A stretch of 64,000 bases of DNA from Aliidiomarina celeris (lineage in GTDB: Bacteria > Pseudomonadota > Gammaproteobacteria > Enterobacterales > Alteromonadaceae): the NCBI RefSeq assembly GCF_003316875.1, contig NZ_QMIL01000001.1:682001-746000 (forward strand), written 5' to 3'. The stretch's first letter is position 1. Every line of letters begins with the position of its first letter. The notes under the pieces are model-generated. The model searched no databases and had not been told where the DNA came from. It saw only the letters and a list, made by a program, of their open reading frames with translations. The translations under genes and the position numbers were made by a program. Of the stretch, positions 10,129 through 18,439 are shown piece after piece.

Positions 10129-10146
10129 TGTAATCCATAGATTACA
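10129..10146. promoter_or_regulatory. 18-bp inverted repeat upstream of the protease (TyrR-box-like)
   Basis: TGTAATC-CATA-GATTACA is a perfect inverted repeat 16 bases before the protease ATG and just upstream of its ribosome site. It also fits the TGTAAA-N6-TTTACA layout of TyrR/PhhR boxes, including the G and C spaced 14 apart, with one mismatch per half. It is probably an operator that controls the protease. The identity of the regulator is inferred. Confidence 0.6.
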
Positions 10147-10242
10147 AAAATTAGCACAAAAACCTAACACATCAAGAAAAACGCTCAAATAACAACCAAC
10201 CCCATGACTTATAGTATAGTTTTCTTGTGTTTGACTATGTAT

Positions 10243-10268
10243 AAAAAAACCCAGCCGAAGCTGGGTTT
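10243..10268 (-). terminator. Intrinsic terminator of the rpsP-rimM-trmD-rplS operon
   Basis: AAACCCAGC-CGAA-GCTGGGTTT forms a strong stem with a tetraloop. On the minus strand it is followed by a run of T residues. It lies about 20 bases past the rplS stop. Confidence 0.85.
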
Positions 10269-10290
10269 GAGGTCTGTTGCGAACAAGCGC

Positions 10291-10650
10291 TTAAGACAGC
10301 TTTTCTTTAATACGTGCAGACTTACCGCTACGCTCACGTAGGTAGTAAAGTTTCGCACGACGAACCGCACCACGGCGTTTCACGGTAATGCTGTCGATTA
10401 ATGGGCTGTGCGTTTGGAATGTACGCTCAACACCTTCACCGCTTGAAATCTTACGCACAGTAAATGCACTGTGAAGACCACGGTTACGCTTACGAATTAC
10501 AACGCCTTCAAAGGCCTGTACCCGCTCACGGTTACCTTCTTTTACTTTAACATTGACGATAATGGTATCACCCGGAGCAAACTCCGGAAGATCACTTTTC
10601 AACTGCTCGTCTTCGAGCTGCTGAAGAATAGACTTATTAACTTTAGCCAT
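10291..10650 (-). CDS. rplS: 50S ribosomal protein L19
   Basis: This 119-residue protein is colinear with bacterial L19 ([13 protein letters not shown]..., [32 protein letters not shown]). L19 lies at the 30S-50S interface. The start at 10650 is supported by AGGAGG seven bases upstream. A longer frame adding MYPRRRKA would begin inside trmD and is not needed. It is the last gene of the rpsP-rimM-trmD-rplS operon and is followed by a terminator. Confidence 0.97.
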   Translation of the reverse strand: MAKVNKSILQQLEDEQLKSDLPEFAPGDTIIVNVKVKEGNRERVQAFEGVVIRKRNRGLHSAFTVRKISSGEGVERTFQTHSPLIDSITVKRRGAVRRAKLYYLRERSGKSARIKEKLS

Positions 10651-10663
10651 TGCTTTTCTCCTC

Positions 10664-11446
10664 CTAGGATACACTACCCGAATCGTTTGCTTGCTTCGCG
10701 AGTATCTCGCTGAGCAATGCTTGCTGTTCGTCAGTCAGAGCTAGGTTATTTAGTAAATCGGGCCGCCGCTGCTGTGTTCTTAATAACGACTGCTGCAAGC
10801 GCCACCGCCTAATATCTTCATGGTGACCACTCAATAACACTGAGGGCACCGCTTTGTTGTCGAGAACTTCAGGGCGCGTGTAATGCGGACAATCCAACAG
10901 TCCGTCAGCGAAAGAGTCTTCCGCCGCAGAGTTTACATGCCCAAGCACACCCGGCACTTGCCTTGCTAACGTATCGATCAAAACCATGGCGGGCAATTCT
11001 CCTCCGGAAAGAACAAAATCACCAATCGACCACTCTTCGTCGATATCACTCTCAATCACCCGCTCGTCAATGCCTTCATAGCGCCCTGCTACCAGAACCA
11101 ATGAAGCCGACTGACTCAGTTGCGCTACACCTTCATGATCCAATTTGCGCCCTTGCGGAGACAAATAAATCACTTTCGGTGTAACCCCACTTCTCGCGGC
11201 CACTGCACGTTTTGCGTCAGCAATTGCAGCCCTTAAAGGTGCAACCATCATCAGCATTCCAGGCCCCCCGCCATAAGGGCGGTCGTCTACCGTGCGGTGT
11301 TTGTCTTGCGTGTAATCACGAGGATTCCACGTGTCGACCGAGAGCACCCCTTCCTGCACTGCACGCCGTGTCACTCCATAGTCCGTAATCGCACTTAGCA
11401 TTTCCGGAAATAAAGTAACAACACCAACGGTTAGCTTTTCTGCCAT
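10664..11446 (-). CDS. trmD: tRNA (guanine-37-N1)-methyltransferase
   Basis: This 260-residue SPOUT methyltransferase makes m1G37 in tRNAs reading CNN codons, which prevents frameshifting. Visible motifs are VVTLFPEML at the N-terminus, [10 protein letters not shown], the trefoil-knot segments [24 protein letters not shown] and [16 protein letters not shown], and a helical C-terminal domain. Its ATG overlaps the rimM stop by one base (TAATG), so the two are translationally coupled. rplS follows after 13 bases. Confidence 0.97.
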   Translation of the reverse strand: MAEKLTVGVVTLFPEMLSAITDYGVTRRAVQEGVLSVDTWNPRDYTQDKHRTVDDRPYGGGPGMLMMVAPLRAAIADAKRAVAARSGVTPKVIYLSPQGRKLDHEGVAQLSQSASLVLVAGRYEGIDERVIESDIDEEWSIGDFVLSGGELPAMVLIDTLARQVPGVLGHVNSAAEDSFADGLLDCPHYTRPEVLDNKAVPSVLLSGHHEDIRRWRLQQSLLRTQQRRPDLLNNLALTDEQQALLSEILAKQANDSGSVS

Positions 11447-11988
11447 TAGAAATCAGCAGGCCAGTCGACCGTTATCACACCTGCTTCCCTGTCTACCGCA
11501 ACCACATACTGCGATTGAATAAACGGAATCAAGCGCTCGCGCTTGCCGAAAGCGTCTTTCGCATTCGCAGTAACAACTAATACATCGTTTGCTACGGTTG
11601 CCAAAAGATGATCCACAACACCCATGTCATACCCTTCGGTATTTACTACACGCAGGCCTTGTAAATCACGCCAGTAAAACTCGTTCTCGTCTAGTTCCGG
11701 CAACAAATGTGCTGGAACCGCGATTTCCATGCCCGTGAGCAGCGCTGCTGCGTCGCGGTCATCGACATTCGCAAATTTTGCAACTAAGCCTTTATTATGC
11801 CAGCGCCATTGGCTGACTTCGGCTGGTTGCCAACTCTCGCCCTTGCCTATATACCAAGGAGCGTAGTCGAATATTCCTGAAGCTTCTTCAGTGTAAGCAT
11901 TAATACGAAGCCAGCCTTTAATACCGTATACAGCACCAATGGTGCCCAGTATCACTCGCTCTGTTGTGCTTACCGCTGCTGAAGTCAT
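11446..11988 (-). CDS. rimM: Ribosome maturation factor RimM
   Basis: This protein of about 180 residues assists late 30S maturation at the 16S 3' domain and binds S19. The N-terminal RimM domain ([16 protein letters not shown]) and the C-terminal PRC-barrel ([12 protein letters not shown]...[13 protein letters not shown]) are both clear, and the protein ends in DWPADF as expected. I chose the ATG at 11988. An in-frame TTG at 11997 would add three residues. It lies 14 bases after the rpsP stop, in the conserved operon order. Confidence 0.95.
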   Translation of the reverse strand: MTSAAVSTTERVILGTIGAVYGIKGWLRINAYTEEASGIFDYAPWYIGKGESWQPAEVSQWRWHNKGLVAKFANVDDRDAAALLTGMEIAVPAHLLPELDENEFYWRDLQGLRVVNTEGYDMGVVDHLLATVANDVLVVTANAKDAFGKRERLIPFIQSQYVVAVDREAGVITVDWPADF

Positions 11989-12002
11989 AATGTTCAATGA
12001 AC

Positions 12003-12251
12003 TCAGGCAGCTTTACGCGCGTCTTTAACCAGTTTCGCAACGCGATCAGAGAGCTGTGCGCCCTGTCCGACCCAATGCTCAACTCGGTCTAAATCAACAC
12101 GTAGAGTTTCTTCCTGGCCACGTGCCAGTGGGTTAAAGAAGCCGACTTTCTCGATAAAACGCCCGTCACGAGCGTTACGACTGTCGGCAACAACCACTTG
12201 GTAGAATGGACGCTTTTTCGCGCCACCCCGTTGTAAACGAATGGTTACCAT
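12003..12251 (-). CDS. rpsP: 30S ribosomal protein S16
   Basis: This 82-residue protein ([34 protein letters not shown]...) is a complete S16, needed for early 30S assembly. The start at 12251 is preceded by GAGGA at good spacing, and the upstream in-frame GTG/ATG option is not needed. It is the first gene of the four-gene operon and is separated from ffh by 113 bases carrying a hairpin and a possible promoter. Confidence 0.97.
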   Translation of the reverse strand: MVTIRLQRGGAKKRPFYQVVVADSRNARDGRFIEKVGFFNPLARGQEETLRVDLDRVEHWVGQGAQLSDRVAKLVKDARKAA

Positions 12252-12285
12252 TACCGTCCTCAATCTATTTCAATGTTTCAAAGTT

Positions 12286-12317
12286 AAAGTAAAGCTTCCC
12301 AACCTAGATCGGGAAGC
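12286..12317 (-). terminator. Hairpin with T-rich tail between ffh and rpsP
   Basis: On the minus strand GCTTCCC-N10-GGGAAGC is followed by TTTACTTT. It looks like a terminator for ffh. However, the only decent promoter match lies upstream of it (12324-12351), so it could instead be a leader hairpin of the ribosomal-protein operon. Confidence 0.55.
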
Positions 12318-12323
12318 CGCGTA

Positions 12324-12351
12324 AGTTTACGGATTTTGAGCCGAATTGCAA
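12324..12351 (-). promoter_or_regulatory. Possible promoter of the rpsP operon
   Basis: TTGCAA and TAAACT are separated by 16 bases on the minus strand, each matching four of six consensus positions. Transcription would begin at the edge of the GCTTCCC/GGGAAGC hairpin. Confidence 0.35.
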
Positions 12352-12364
12352 GGTAAAAAGGCGG

Positions 12365-13732
12365 CTATCGCCCTCCGGGGAACATTCCAGGGGGCATCTT
12401 GCCCCCCATTTGTCTGAGCATTTTCGCCATACCGCCGCCTTTCATCTTCTTCATCATTTTTTGCATCTGGGTGAATTGCTTCAGCAACTTGTTTACATCT
12501 TGTACTTGAACCCCAGAGCCAGCGGCAATTCTGCGCTTGCGCGACCCTTTGATAATGTCTGGGTGCTCACGCTCTTGCGGCGTCATAGAGCTAATAATCG
12601 CTTCCATACGCACCGTTAACTTGTCGTCCATTTGCCCTTGCACTTTACCGGCCATTTGCCCCATACCCGGAATTTTATCCATGAGCCCCATCATACCGCC
12701 CATATTGCGCATTTGTTCTAGCTGTTCACGAAAGTCTTCCAAGCTGAACTTACCGCTTTTCATTACCTTTTTAGCGACTTTCTCGGCTTTCTCGCGGTCA
12801 ACCTTCGCTTCCACCTCTTCAATAAGCGAAAGCACGTCGCCCATACCCAGAATACGGCCAGCAATACGGTCGGGGTAAAAAGGCTCAAGCGCCGTGTTTT
12901 TTTCACCCACGCCCAAAAACTTAATCGGCTTACCGGTAATATGGCGAATGGATAGTGCAGCACCGCCGCGCGCATCGCCATCTATTTTGGTTAGAATAAT
13001 ACCGGTGAGCGGCAAGGCTTCATTAAAGGCTTTTGCGGTATTTGCTGCGTCTTGTCCGGTCATGGCGTCAACCACGAACAAGGTTTCTATGGGGTTAATC
13101 TCAGCATGCAGGCGCTGAATTTCCGCCATCATTTCTTCGTCTACCGCTAAGCGACCAGCGGTGTCCACGAGTACCACGTCGAGAAACTTCTTGCGCGCAT
13201 GGGCAATGGCGGCTTGCGCAATGGCAACGGGATCTTGCTCTACGGTGGACGGGAAAAATTCAACCTCAACTTCTTCGGCTAACCGTTCAAGCTGAGCAAT
13301 TGCTGCGGGCCGATAAATATCGGCACTCACCACCAACACTTTTTTCTTTTGCTTTTCCTTCAAGTAACGCGCGAGCTTACCGACAGAAGTCGTTTTACCC
13401 GCCCCTTGCAAACCCGCCATTAACATGACTGCCGGCGGCTGAGTAGCAAGGTCGAGCGGTACATGAGCGTCGCCCATGGCCAGTTCGAGTTCGTTGCGAA
13501 CAATTTTTACGAATACTTGGCCGGGGTTTAAATTCTTATTCACCTCAACGCCGAGTGCGCGTTCTTTTACTTTCGCAATAAAGGCTTTCACTACGGGTAA
13601 AGCAACATCGGCCTCTAACAACGCCATGCGAACTTCGCGTAACGTGTCTTTAATGTTGTCTTCTGTTAAACGCCCGCGGCCACTGATATTGCGTAAACTT
13701 TGCGAAAGGCGTTCACTTAAATTCTCAAACAT
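12365..13732 (-). CDS. ffh: Signal recognition particle protein Ffh (SRP54)
   Basis: This 455-residue GTPase binds 4.5S RNA and signal sequences and delivers ribosomes to FtsY. Order: N domain helices, G domain with P-loop GLQGAGKTTSVGKLA, DTAGR, TKIDGDARGGAALS, then a methionine-rich M domain (QMRNMGGMMGLMDKIPGMGQM, shown here only to its first 20 residues by position, about 340-450) with the RKRRIAAGSG RNA-binding turn. It ends in a Gly/Met-rich tail. It stands alone before the rpsP operon and is divergent from ypjD, as in E. coli. Confidence 0.97.
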   Translation of the reverse strand: MFENLSERLSQSLRNISGRGRLTEDNIKDTLREVRMALLEADVALPVVKAFIAKVKERALGVEVNKNLNPGQVFVKIVRNELELAMGDAHVPLDLATQPPAVMLMAGLQGAGKTTSVGKLARYLKEKQKKKVLVVSADIYRPAAIAQLERLAEEVEVEFFPSTVEQDPVAIAQAAIAHARKKFLDVVLVDTAGRLAVDEEMMAEIQRLHAEINPIETLFVVDAMTGQDAANTAKAFNEALPLTGIILTKIDGDARGGAALSIRHITGKPIKFLGVGEKNTALEPFYPDRIAGRILGMGDVLSLIEEVEAKVDREKAEKVAKKVMKSGKFSLEDFREQLEQMRNMGGMMGLMDKIPGMGQMAGKVQGQMDDKLTVRMEAIISSMTPQEREHPDIIKGSRKRRIAAGSGVQVQDVNKLLKQFTQMQKMMKKMKGGGMAKMLRQMGGKMPPGMFPGGR

Positions 13733-13761
13733 GACTTCTTCCTGTCGGGAAACTTTGCGCT

Positions 13762-13790
13762 ATTATACGTAAACCTGTTGGGTTTGGCGA
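13762..13790 (-). promoter_or_regulatory. Putative ffh promoter
   Basis: A perfect minus-strand TATAAT (13762-13767) lies 30 bases before the ffh ATG. TCGCCA at 17-base spacing is a four-of-six match to the -35 box. Confidence 0.5.
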
Positions 13791-13867
13791 TGCAAGCCCG
13801 TATACTGATTTCAAGCGAGCAACTGTTAATTCTATTGCACTTCCTTACCGAAAGAGAGCTTACATCC

Positions 13868-14662
13868 ATGCTAGTACAGTCACTTACAGCCCTCTGTATT
13901 CTACTGTATATTGCGGCCATTCTGTTTTTGAATCGCCGCCTGAGTGCCCCCAACACCTACACCAAACGGGTTTGGCTGTCGAACATTGCAGCTATTGTGG
14001 GCCATGGAGTGCTTATCGCCCTCTATTTATCGCAACACGGCTTTGAGCAACTTAATTTCTTGTCGGCGCTCACCATTATTGCTTGGTTGCTCGGGCTGTT
14101 TTCCGTAAGCCGAGGCAGCCAACTAGCCAGCCTTATGCTGCGCCCTGCCATTTTTGGCTTTGCTACGGTAAGTATTGCACTGCTGCAGGTTCTGCCCAGC
14201 TCGCAGCCCGTGAGTGGTAACATGACCGTAGAACTTGCCATTCACATTGTGTTGTCGTTATTGGCGTTCAGTTTGCTCACACTCGCCGCTTTATATGCGG
14301 GCCAAATTTTGTATCTCAACCGCGTGTTAAAACAAAGAACAGCACGTGTACTCGACGAACATCTGCCACCATTAATGGCGGTGGAACAATATTTCTTCCG
14401 TTTGTTAAGTGCCGGAACCTTACTACTCACACTCGCGCTTATTGCCGGTATGCTGTTTGTCGACGGCATGTTTGCGAAAGAACAACTGCATAAAACTATT
14501 CTATCTTTTACCGCTTGGTTCTGTTTTGGGCTCATTACCCTTCTTCATTACACCCGTGGTTTGCGAGGCCGCCCTATGGTATTGCTGACACTTGTCGCTT
14601 CGGTGCTGCTCACCCTCGGTTATTTTGGTAGCCGCATTGTGCGCGATATCCTGCTGAGTTAA
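13868..14662 (+). CDS. ypjD: CcsA-family inner membrane protein YpjD (CorE)
   Basis: This 264-residue protein has eight hydrophobic segments and belongs to the cytochrome-c-assembly-like (CcsA/HemX) family. The frame could extend to a TTG 90 bases upstream. I chose the ATG at 13868 because the product then begins directly with the first membrane helix and matches the roughly 263-residue family length. E. coli ypjD (also called corE) also sits between ffh and the corB homologue yfjD and is linked to magnesium/cobalt homeostasis. Here corB follows after 93 bases. Confidence 0.88.
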   Translation: MLVQSLTALCILLYIAAILFLNRRLSAPNTYTKRVWLSNIAAIVGHGVLIALYLSQHGFEQLNFLSALTIIAWLLGLFSVSRGSQLASLMLRPAIFGFATVSIALLQVLPSSQPVSGNMTVELAIHIVLSLLAFSLLTLAALYAGQILYLNRVLKQRTARVLDEHLPPLMAVEQYFFRLLSAGTLLLTLALIAGMLFVDGMFAKEQLHKTILSFTAWFCFGLITLLHYTRGLRGRPMVLLTLVASVLLTLGYFGSRIVRDILLS

Positions 14663-14755
14663 GTAAAAAACCAATCACTCAGTTCTTATGGACACTTGAA
14701 CATCTGAATAACACACCCTACATTAAAAGCCTTGCGGCATAAATAGGACACACTT

Positions 14756-16063
14756 TTGGACGAATTACCTCTGAGTACGCTGTTTATCGCCCTAGGCGTA
14801 CTCCTACTGATCTCGGCTTATTTTTCCGGGTCAGAAACGGGCATGATGTCGGTCAATCGTTATAAATTACGTCACGACGCGCAAAGTGGGCATAAAGCAG
14901 CGAAACGCGTTAGCTATTTACTTGACCGGCCCGATCGGCTTATCGGCCTTATTCTTATTGGAAACAACTTGGTTAATATTGCCGCGTCGGCAATTGCAAC
15001 CATTATTGGCATGCGCCTTTATGGCGACTACGGGATCGCACTTGCAACCGTAGCACTCACCCTCGTCGTGCTTATTTTTGCTGAGGTTACCCCGAAAACC
15101 ATTGCCGCCATGCATCCTGAACGCATCGCTTACCCCAGCTCTTTAATTCTAAAGCCGCTCCTGAAGTTGCTTTATCCTGTTGTTGCCGCGGTAAACTTTA
15201 TTACCAACAACCTCATGCGTTTACTGGGAATTCGGCCCGACGGGGCCAACCGCGACTCATTATCAGCGGAAGAACTACGCACTGTGGTGCATGAAGCGGG
15301 CTCCATGATTCCGTCTCGCCACCAAGAAATGTTGCTCAGTATTCTCGACCTTGAAAAAGTAACGGTCGACGACATTATGATTCCGCGCAATGAAATTACG
15401 GCGATTGATATTAACGCTGACTGGCAACAAATTATTCGAGCGCTGATGAACATGCAAAATACGTTAATTTTGCTCTACCGCGGCGAAATAGACGACGCCA
15501 TCGGTTTTCTACATGCCCGCGATATTCTTCGGCTCATTCCCAAAATTGAAGATGAGCCCGACAAGCCTTCGTTGGTAAGGGCCGTGCGCGACATTTATTA
15601 TATTCCGGAAGGAACACCACTTAGCGTTCAGCTGATTAAGTTTCAACACAACAAAGAGCGCATTGGCTTGGTGGTAGACGAATACGGGGACATTCAAGGC
15701 CTTGTAACACTTGAAGACATTCTCGAAGAAATTGTCGGTGAATTTACCACCACTATTACGGGGCAAGGCACCGACAATATGACACGCGAAGACGACGGCA
15801 GCGTTATTGTTGAAGGTACCGCGAACTTGCGGGAGCTCAACAAAGAACTGAAAATGAACTTCCCCACCGACGGGCCGAAAACCTTAAACGGGCTGTTAAC
15901 CGAATTTATTGGCGATATTCCCGAGAACCCGCTGTGTGCCAAAATTTCAGGTCACGCTATCGAAATTATTGAAGTGTCCGACAGCGTGATCAAAACAGTG
16001 CGGTTATTACCTAAACCGCGCAAAAAGTCGTTATTAAGCTCAACCAAAAAGAAGGCGTCTTAA
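14756..16063 (+). CDS. corB: CNNM/CBS-domain transporter-associated protein CorB (YfjD)
   Basis: This 435-residue protein begins at TTG with AGGA upstream. It has an N-terminal CNNM (DUF21) membrane domain (about 1-180, with GSETGMMSVNRYKLR and IFAEVTPKTIAA), a pair of CBS domains (about 200-330, VDDIMIPRNEI, IGLVVDEYGDIQGLVTLEDILEEI) and a C-terminal CorC/HlyC domain (about 345-425). Family members bind Mg-ATP and act in magnesium or cobalt export. It sits downstream of ypjD as in E. coli. Its stop codon lies inside a terminator stem. Confidence 0.92.
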   Translation: MDELPLSTLFIALGVLLLISAYFSGSETGMMSVNRYKLRHDAQSGHKAAKRVSYLLDRPDRLIGLILIGNNLVNIAASAIATIIGMRLYGDYGIALATVALTLVVLIFAEVTPKTIAAMHPERIAYPSSLILKPLLKLLYPVVAAVNFITNNLMRLLGIRPDGANRDSLSAEELRTVVHEAGSMIPSRHQEMLLSILDLEKVTVDDIMIPRNEITAIDINADWQQIIRALMNMQNTLILLYRGEIDDAIGFLHARDILRLIPKIEDEPDKPSLVRAVRDIYYIPEGTPLSVQLIKFQHNKERIGLVVDEYGDIQGLVTLEDILEEIVGEFTTTITGQGTDNMTREDDGSVIVEGTANLRELNKELKMNFPTDGPKTLNGLLTEFIGDIPENPLCAKISGHAIEIIEVSDSVIKTVRLLPKPRKKSLLSSTKKKAS

Positions 16064-16663
16064 CCAACCTCGGTTAAGGCGTTTTTCACAGCCTCTCAAT
16101 TGTTCGGCATAACGTGTGGACCGTGCGTCTACTCGGCGCGACGTTTGCACAAGCCATTGTTTTTGGTTGTAAGTGCCACGCCGATAGCCACCCCACCCTT
16201 CGTGGTAATTCAAATACTGGCCGTAAGCGTCCCACTTTGAAACACCATTCACGCTATGGGTTTTGTCCATAAACCAGCCCATAAAGTCAATTGCGTCTTC
16301 AAAATTGTCGCGGCGCGCGCGCCGATTGCCGGTTTCGCGAACATAATCGTCCCAGGTCATGGTTTTCGCTTGCGCATACCCATAGGCGTCGCTGACTCGG
16401 CCCCACGGAATAAAGCCGAGTAAATACCGGCGCGGAGGCTGTGCGCGCGCCCGAAATGAACTTTCCTGATACATCATGGCCATAGGCACATGAATAGGAG
16501 AGCCCCACTTTTTATTCATTTTTTTCGCGTCTTTCCACCAATCTCTACGCTCTTCAAAAATATTACAAATATTCTCTGGATCCTGCGGTGGCGCTGTTGT
16601 ACAGCCACTTAAAAGTGTGAGTAGACACAACGCGGTTAAACTAATCTTTAATTTTTTTTCCAT
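16040..16663 (-). CDS. Transglycosylase SLT-like lipoprotein
   Basis: This 207-residue lipoprotein has lipobox LLSGC. The mature part resembles a lytic-transglycosylase (SLT/lysozyme-like) fold: the likely catalytic Glu in MMYQESSFRA, AYGYAQAKTMTWDDY corresponding to the GLMQ-type loop, and LNYHEGWGGYRRG. It probably cleaves or binds peptidoglycan at the inner face of the outer membrane. The last 24 bases overlap the convergent corB gene, so its final codons also encode part of the corB terminator. Confidence 0.85.
   Translation of the reverse strand: MEKKLKISLTALCLLTLLSGCTTAPPQDPENICNIFEERRDWWKDAKKMNKKWGSPIHVPMAMMYQESSFRARAQPPRRYLLGFIPWGRVSDAYGYAQAKTMTWDDYVRETGNRRARRDNFEDAIDFMGWFMDKTHSVNGVSKWDAYGQYLNYHEGWGGYRRGTYNQKQWLVQTSRRVDARSTRYAEQLRGCEKRLNRGWLRRLLFG
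16056..16086 (+). terminator. corB terminator embedded in the convergent gene overlap
   Basis: CGTCTTAACC/GGTTAAGGCG forms a 10-bp stem with one G-T pair and an AACCT loop, followed by TTTTT. The corB stop codon is inside the left arm, and the whole element lies in the 3' coding end of the transglycosylase gene. Confidence 0.8.
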
Positions 16664-16759
16664 ACTCAGTGAACCTTTTCATGTTCCCTTACTCTGATGT
16701 TATGAAAGGTTGATGTTGAACCTTCATCCCCTGGAATCAAATGTTGTATTATTGCGCGC

Positions 16760-18361
16760 TTATTCAGCGCGCATTTTTTTTATCTGTGCTTGGGTAAAAT
16801 AGTCGGCAATAAATTGCTCAAAGCTACCTTTAGAGCCTTCCTCAATATCCTTTTTCTTCGCTAACGATTCTTTTCGCATGCGCTCAAAGTCATCTTCGCT
16901 GTAATATTCGAAGGCCGAGTTCAAAAGCTGATCACGGTATTGATCCGCCCACACCATACCGGGGTTATTAGCAGCGCAGCTCGCGTTATTAAAGTGCTTC
17001 AACAGCTGCCCCGACAAAGTTTGCTCAGGATCGTTGATCGCCGGTTTAAGTTCAGCTAATGCGTGCTGATACACGTTTGAGTCTTCACCCGTGTCAAGCA
17101 CTTGCGCAATGGGCAGCAACGCCTCAAACAATGCCGCTAAACGCTCAACAAGCGAGCGTACGCCCGAACTGTCCGTAAGGCACAAGCCCGGCTCTCGCCC
17201 ACGTAATACCACTGTACTGAGCTGTTTTTCTGTGGCCACTTGGCCCTCAAAATCTAATTCAGGGCTCTCAGACAACAAACAATAAAGTAAGAACAGGTCA
17301 ATAAAACGCATCTGCGTTTCCGTTATGCCCACTTCACTGAACGGATTAACATCGAGCGAACGCACCTCAATATATTCAACCCCACCGCGCTCAAGGGCTT
17401 GTGTGGGCGTTTCACCCGAGTTGGCAATTTGCTTTGGCCGAATCGGCGCATAGAATTCATTTTCTATCTGTAAAATATTCGCGCTCAACTGTCGCCAATT
17501 ATCGTTTTCATGCACCCCTAACGACGCAAACTTCTTCGAAGGGGTAAATACCGCGCGTCGTAATCCGGCCACATAATCGTCGAGCGAATTGTACGTAATA
17601 CCGAGTTCTGCCTGCTCACGGTTGGTATATCCCAAGTCACTCATGCGCAGCGACGTTGCATAAGGCAAACCTACTAACCCATTGCCCATGGGCTGTAAAT
17701 TCAAATCCACGTCGGAATGGCGAATAAAGGAACTGCAGAGAATTGGCGACGCTCCGAAAAAGTAAGGAATAACCCAAGCGAAGCGCTTAAAGTTTCGAAT
17801 CAGTGCAAAATATTGAGCAGAACGAAAGTCGACAGTATTGCGCTCTCCATAATACGCCGCCAAGGCTGGCCATAACGCGTCGTTAACCGAAAAATTATAG
17901 TGCACCCCAGCGATGGTTTGCATTACGGCACCATAGCGCAGCGTAAGCCCTTGCCGATATACCCGTTTCATGCGGCCGATGTGTGAATTCCCGTACTGAG
18001 CTAAGCGAATGTCGCTCACCTCATTCACGTAGCAAGGCATACTCAGAGGCCAAAGTCGCTCGGACCCGATAGCACCATAGGTGACGCGGTGCACGTCCCG
18101 CAGCTGCGCTAAGGTTTCTTGTACCGAGCGCGACACAGGTGTGATAAATTCAAGCAAGGCTTCGGCGTAATCGGTCGTAATAAGCGGATGCGTTAGGGTG
18201 GCACCTAGCGTTTGTTCGGGGTGCATGGCAACAGACAGTCGCCCTTCCTTCGTAATACGCAGCGCCTCTCTCTCGATTCCGCGCTGCACACGGGGTAAAG
18301 CGGAGCGTATTTCTGCGTGCCCCAAAATGGCTTGAATCTGTTGGCTCTGACCTAGCTGCAT
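16760..18361 (-). CDS. gshA: Glutamate-cysteine ligase
   Basis: This protein of about 533 residues is of the proteobacterial GshA type and catalyses the first step of glutathione synthesis, the ATP-dependent joining of Glu and Cys. Visible segments include RGIEREALRI, the substrate-binding region GVHYNFSVND, IPYFFGASP and EVRSLDVNPFSEVGI. The frame runs upstream to 18484, but that would overlap the divergent kinase gene. I chose the ATG at 18361 (MQLGQSQQIQAIL), which matches family length. Hybrid-kinase and gshA starts face each other across 78 bases. Confidence 0.95.
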   Translation of the reverse strand: MQLGQSQQIQAILGHAEIRSALPRVQRGIEREALRITKEGRLSVAMHPEQTLGATLTHPLITTDYAEALLEFITPVSRSVQETLAQLRDVHRVTYGAIGSERLWPLSMPCYVNEVSDIRLAQYGNSHIGRMKRVYRQGLTLRYGAVMQTIAGVHYNFSVNDALWPALAAYYGERNTVDFRSAQYFALIRNFKRFAWVIPYFFGASPILCSSFIRHSDVDLNLQPMGNGLVGLPYATSLRMSDLGYTNREQAELGITYNSLDDYVAGLRRAVFTPSKKFASLGVHENDNWRQLSANILQIENEFYAPIRPKQIANSGETPTQALERGGVEYIEVRSLDVNPFSEVGITETQMRFIDLFLLYCLLSESPELDFEGQVATEKQLSTVVLRGREPGLCLTDSSGVRSLVERLAALFEALLPIAQVLDTGEDSNVYQHALAELKPAINDPEQTLSGQLLKHFNNASCAANNPGMVWADQYRDQLLNSAFEYYSEDDFERMRKESLAKKKDIEEGSKGSFEQFIADYFTQAQIKKMRAE

Positions 18362-18439
18362 GGCGTCTCTTAAAATCTCTGATATGATGCCGCGTAGTTT
18401 GCCACAGTCTTGACAAAAATACAGTGAAAGGAGTGCTCG

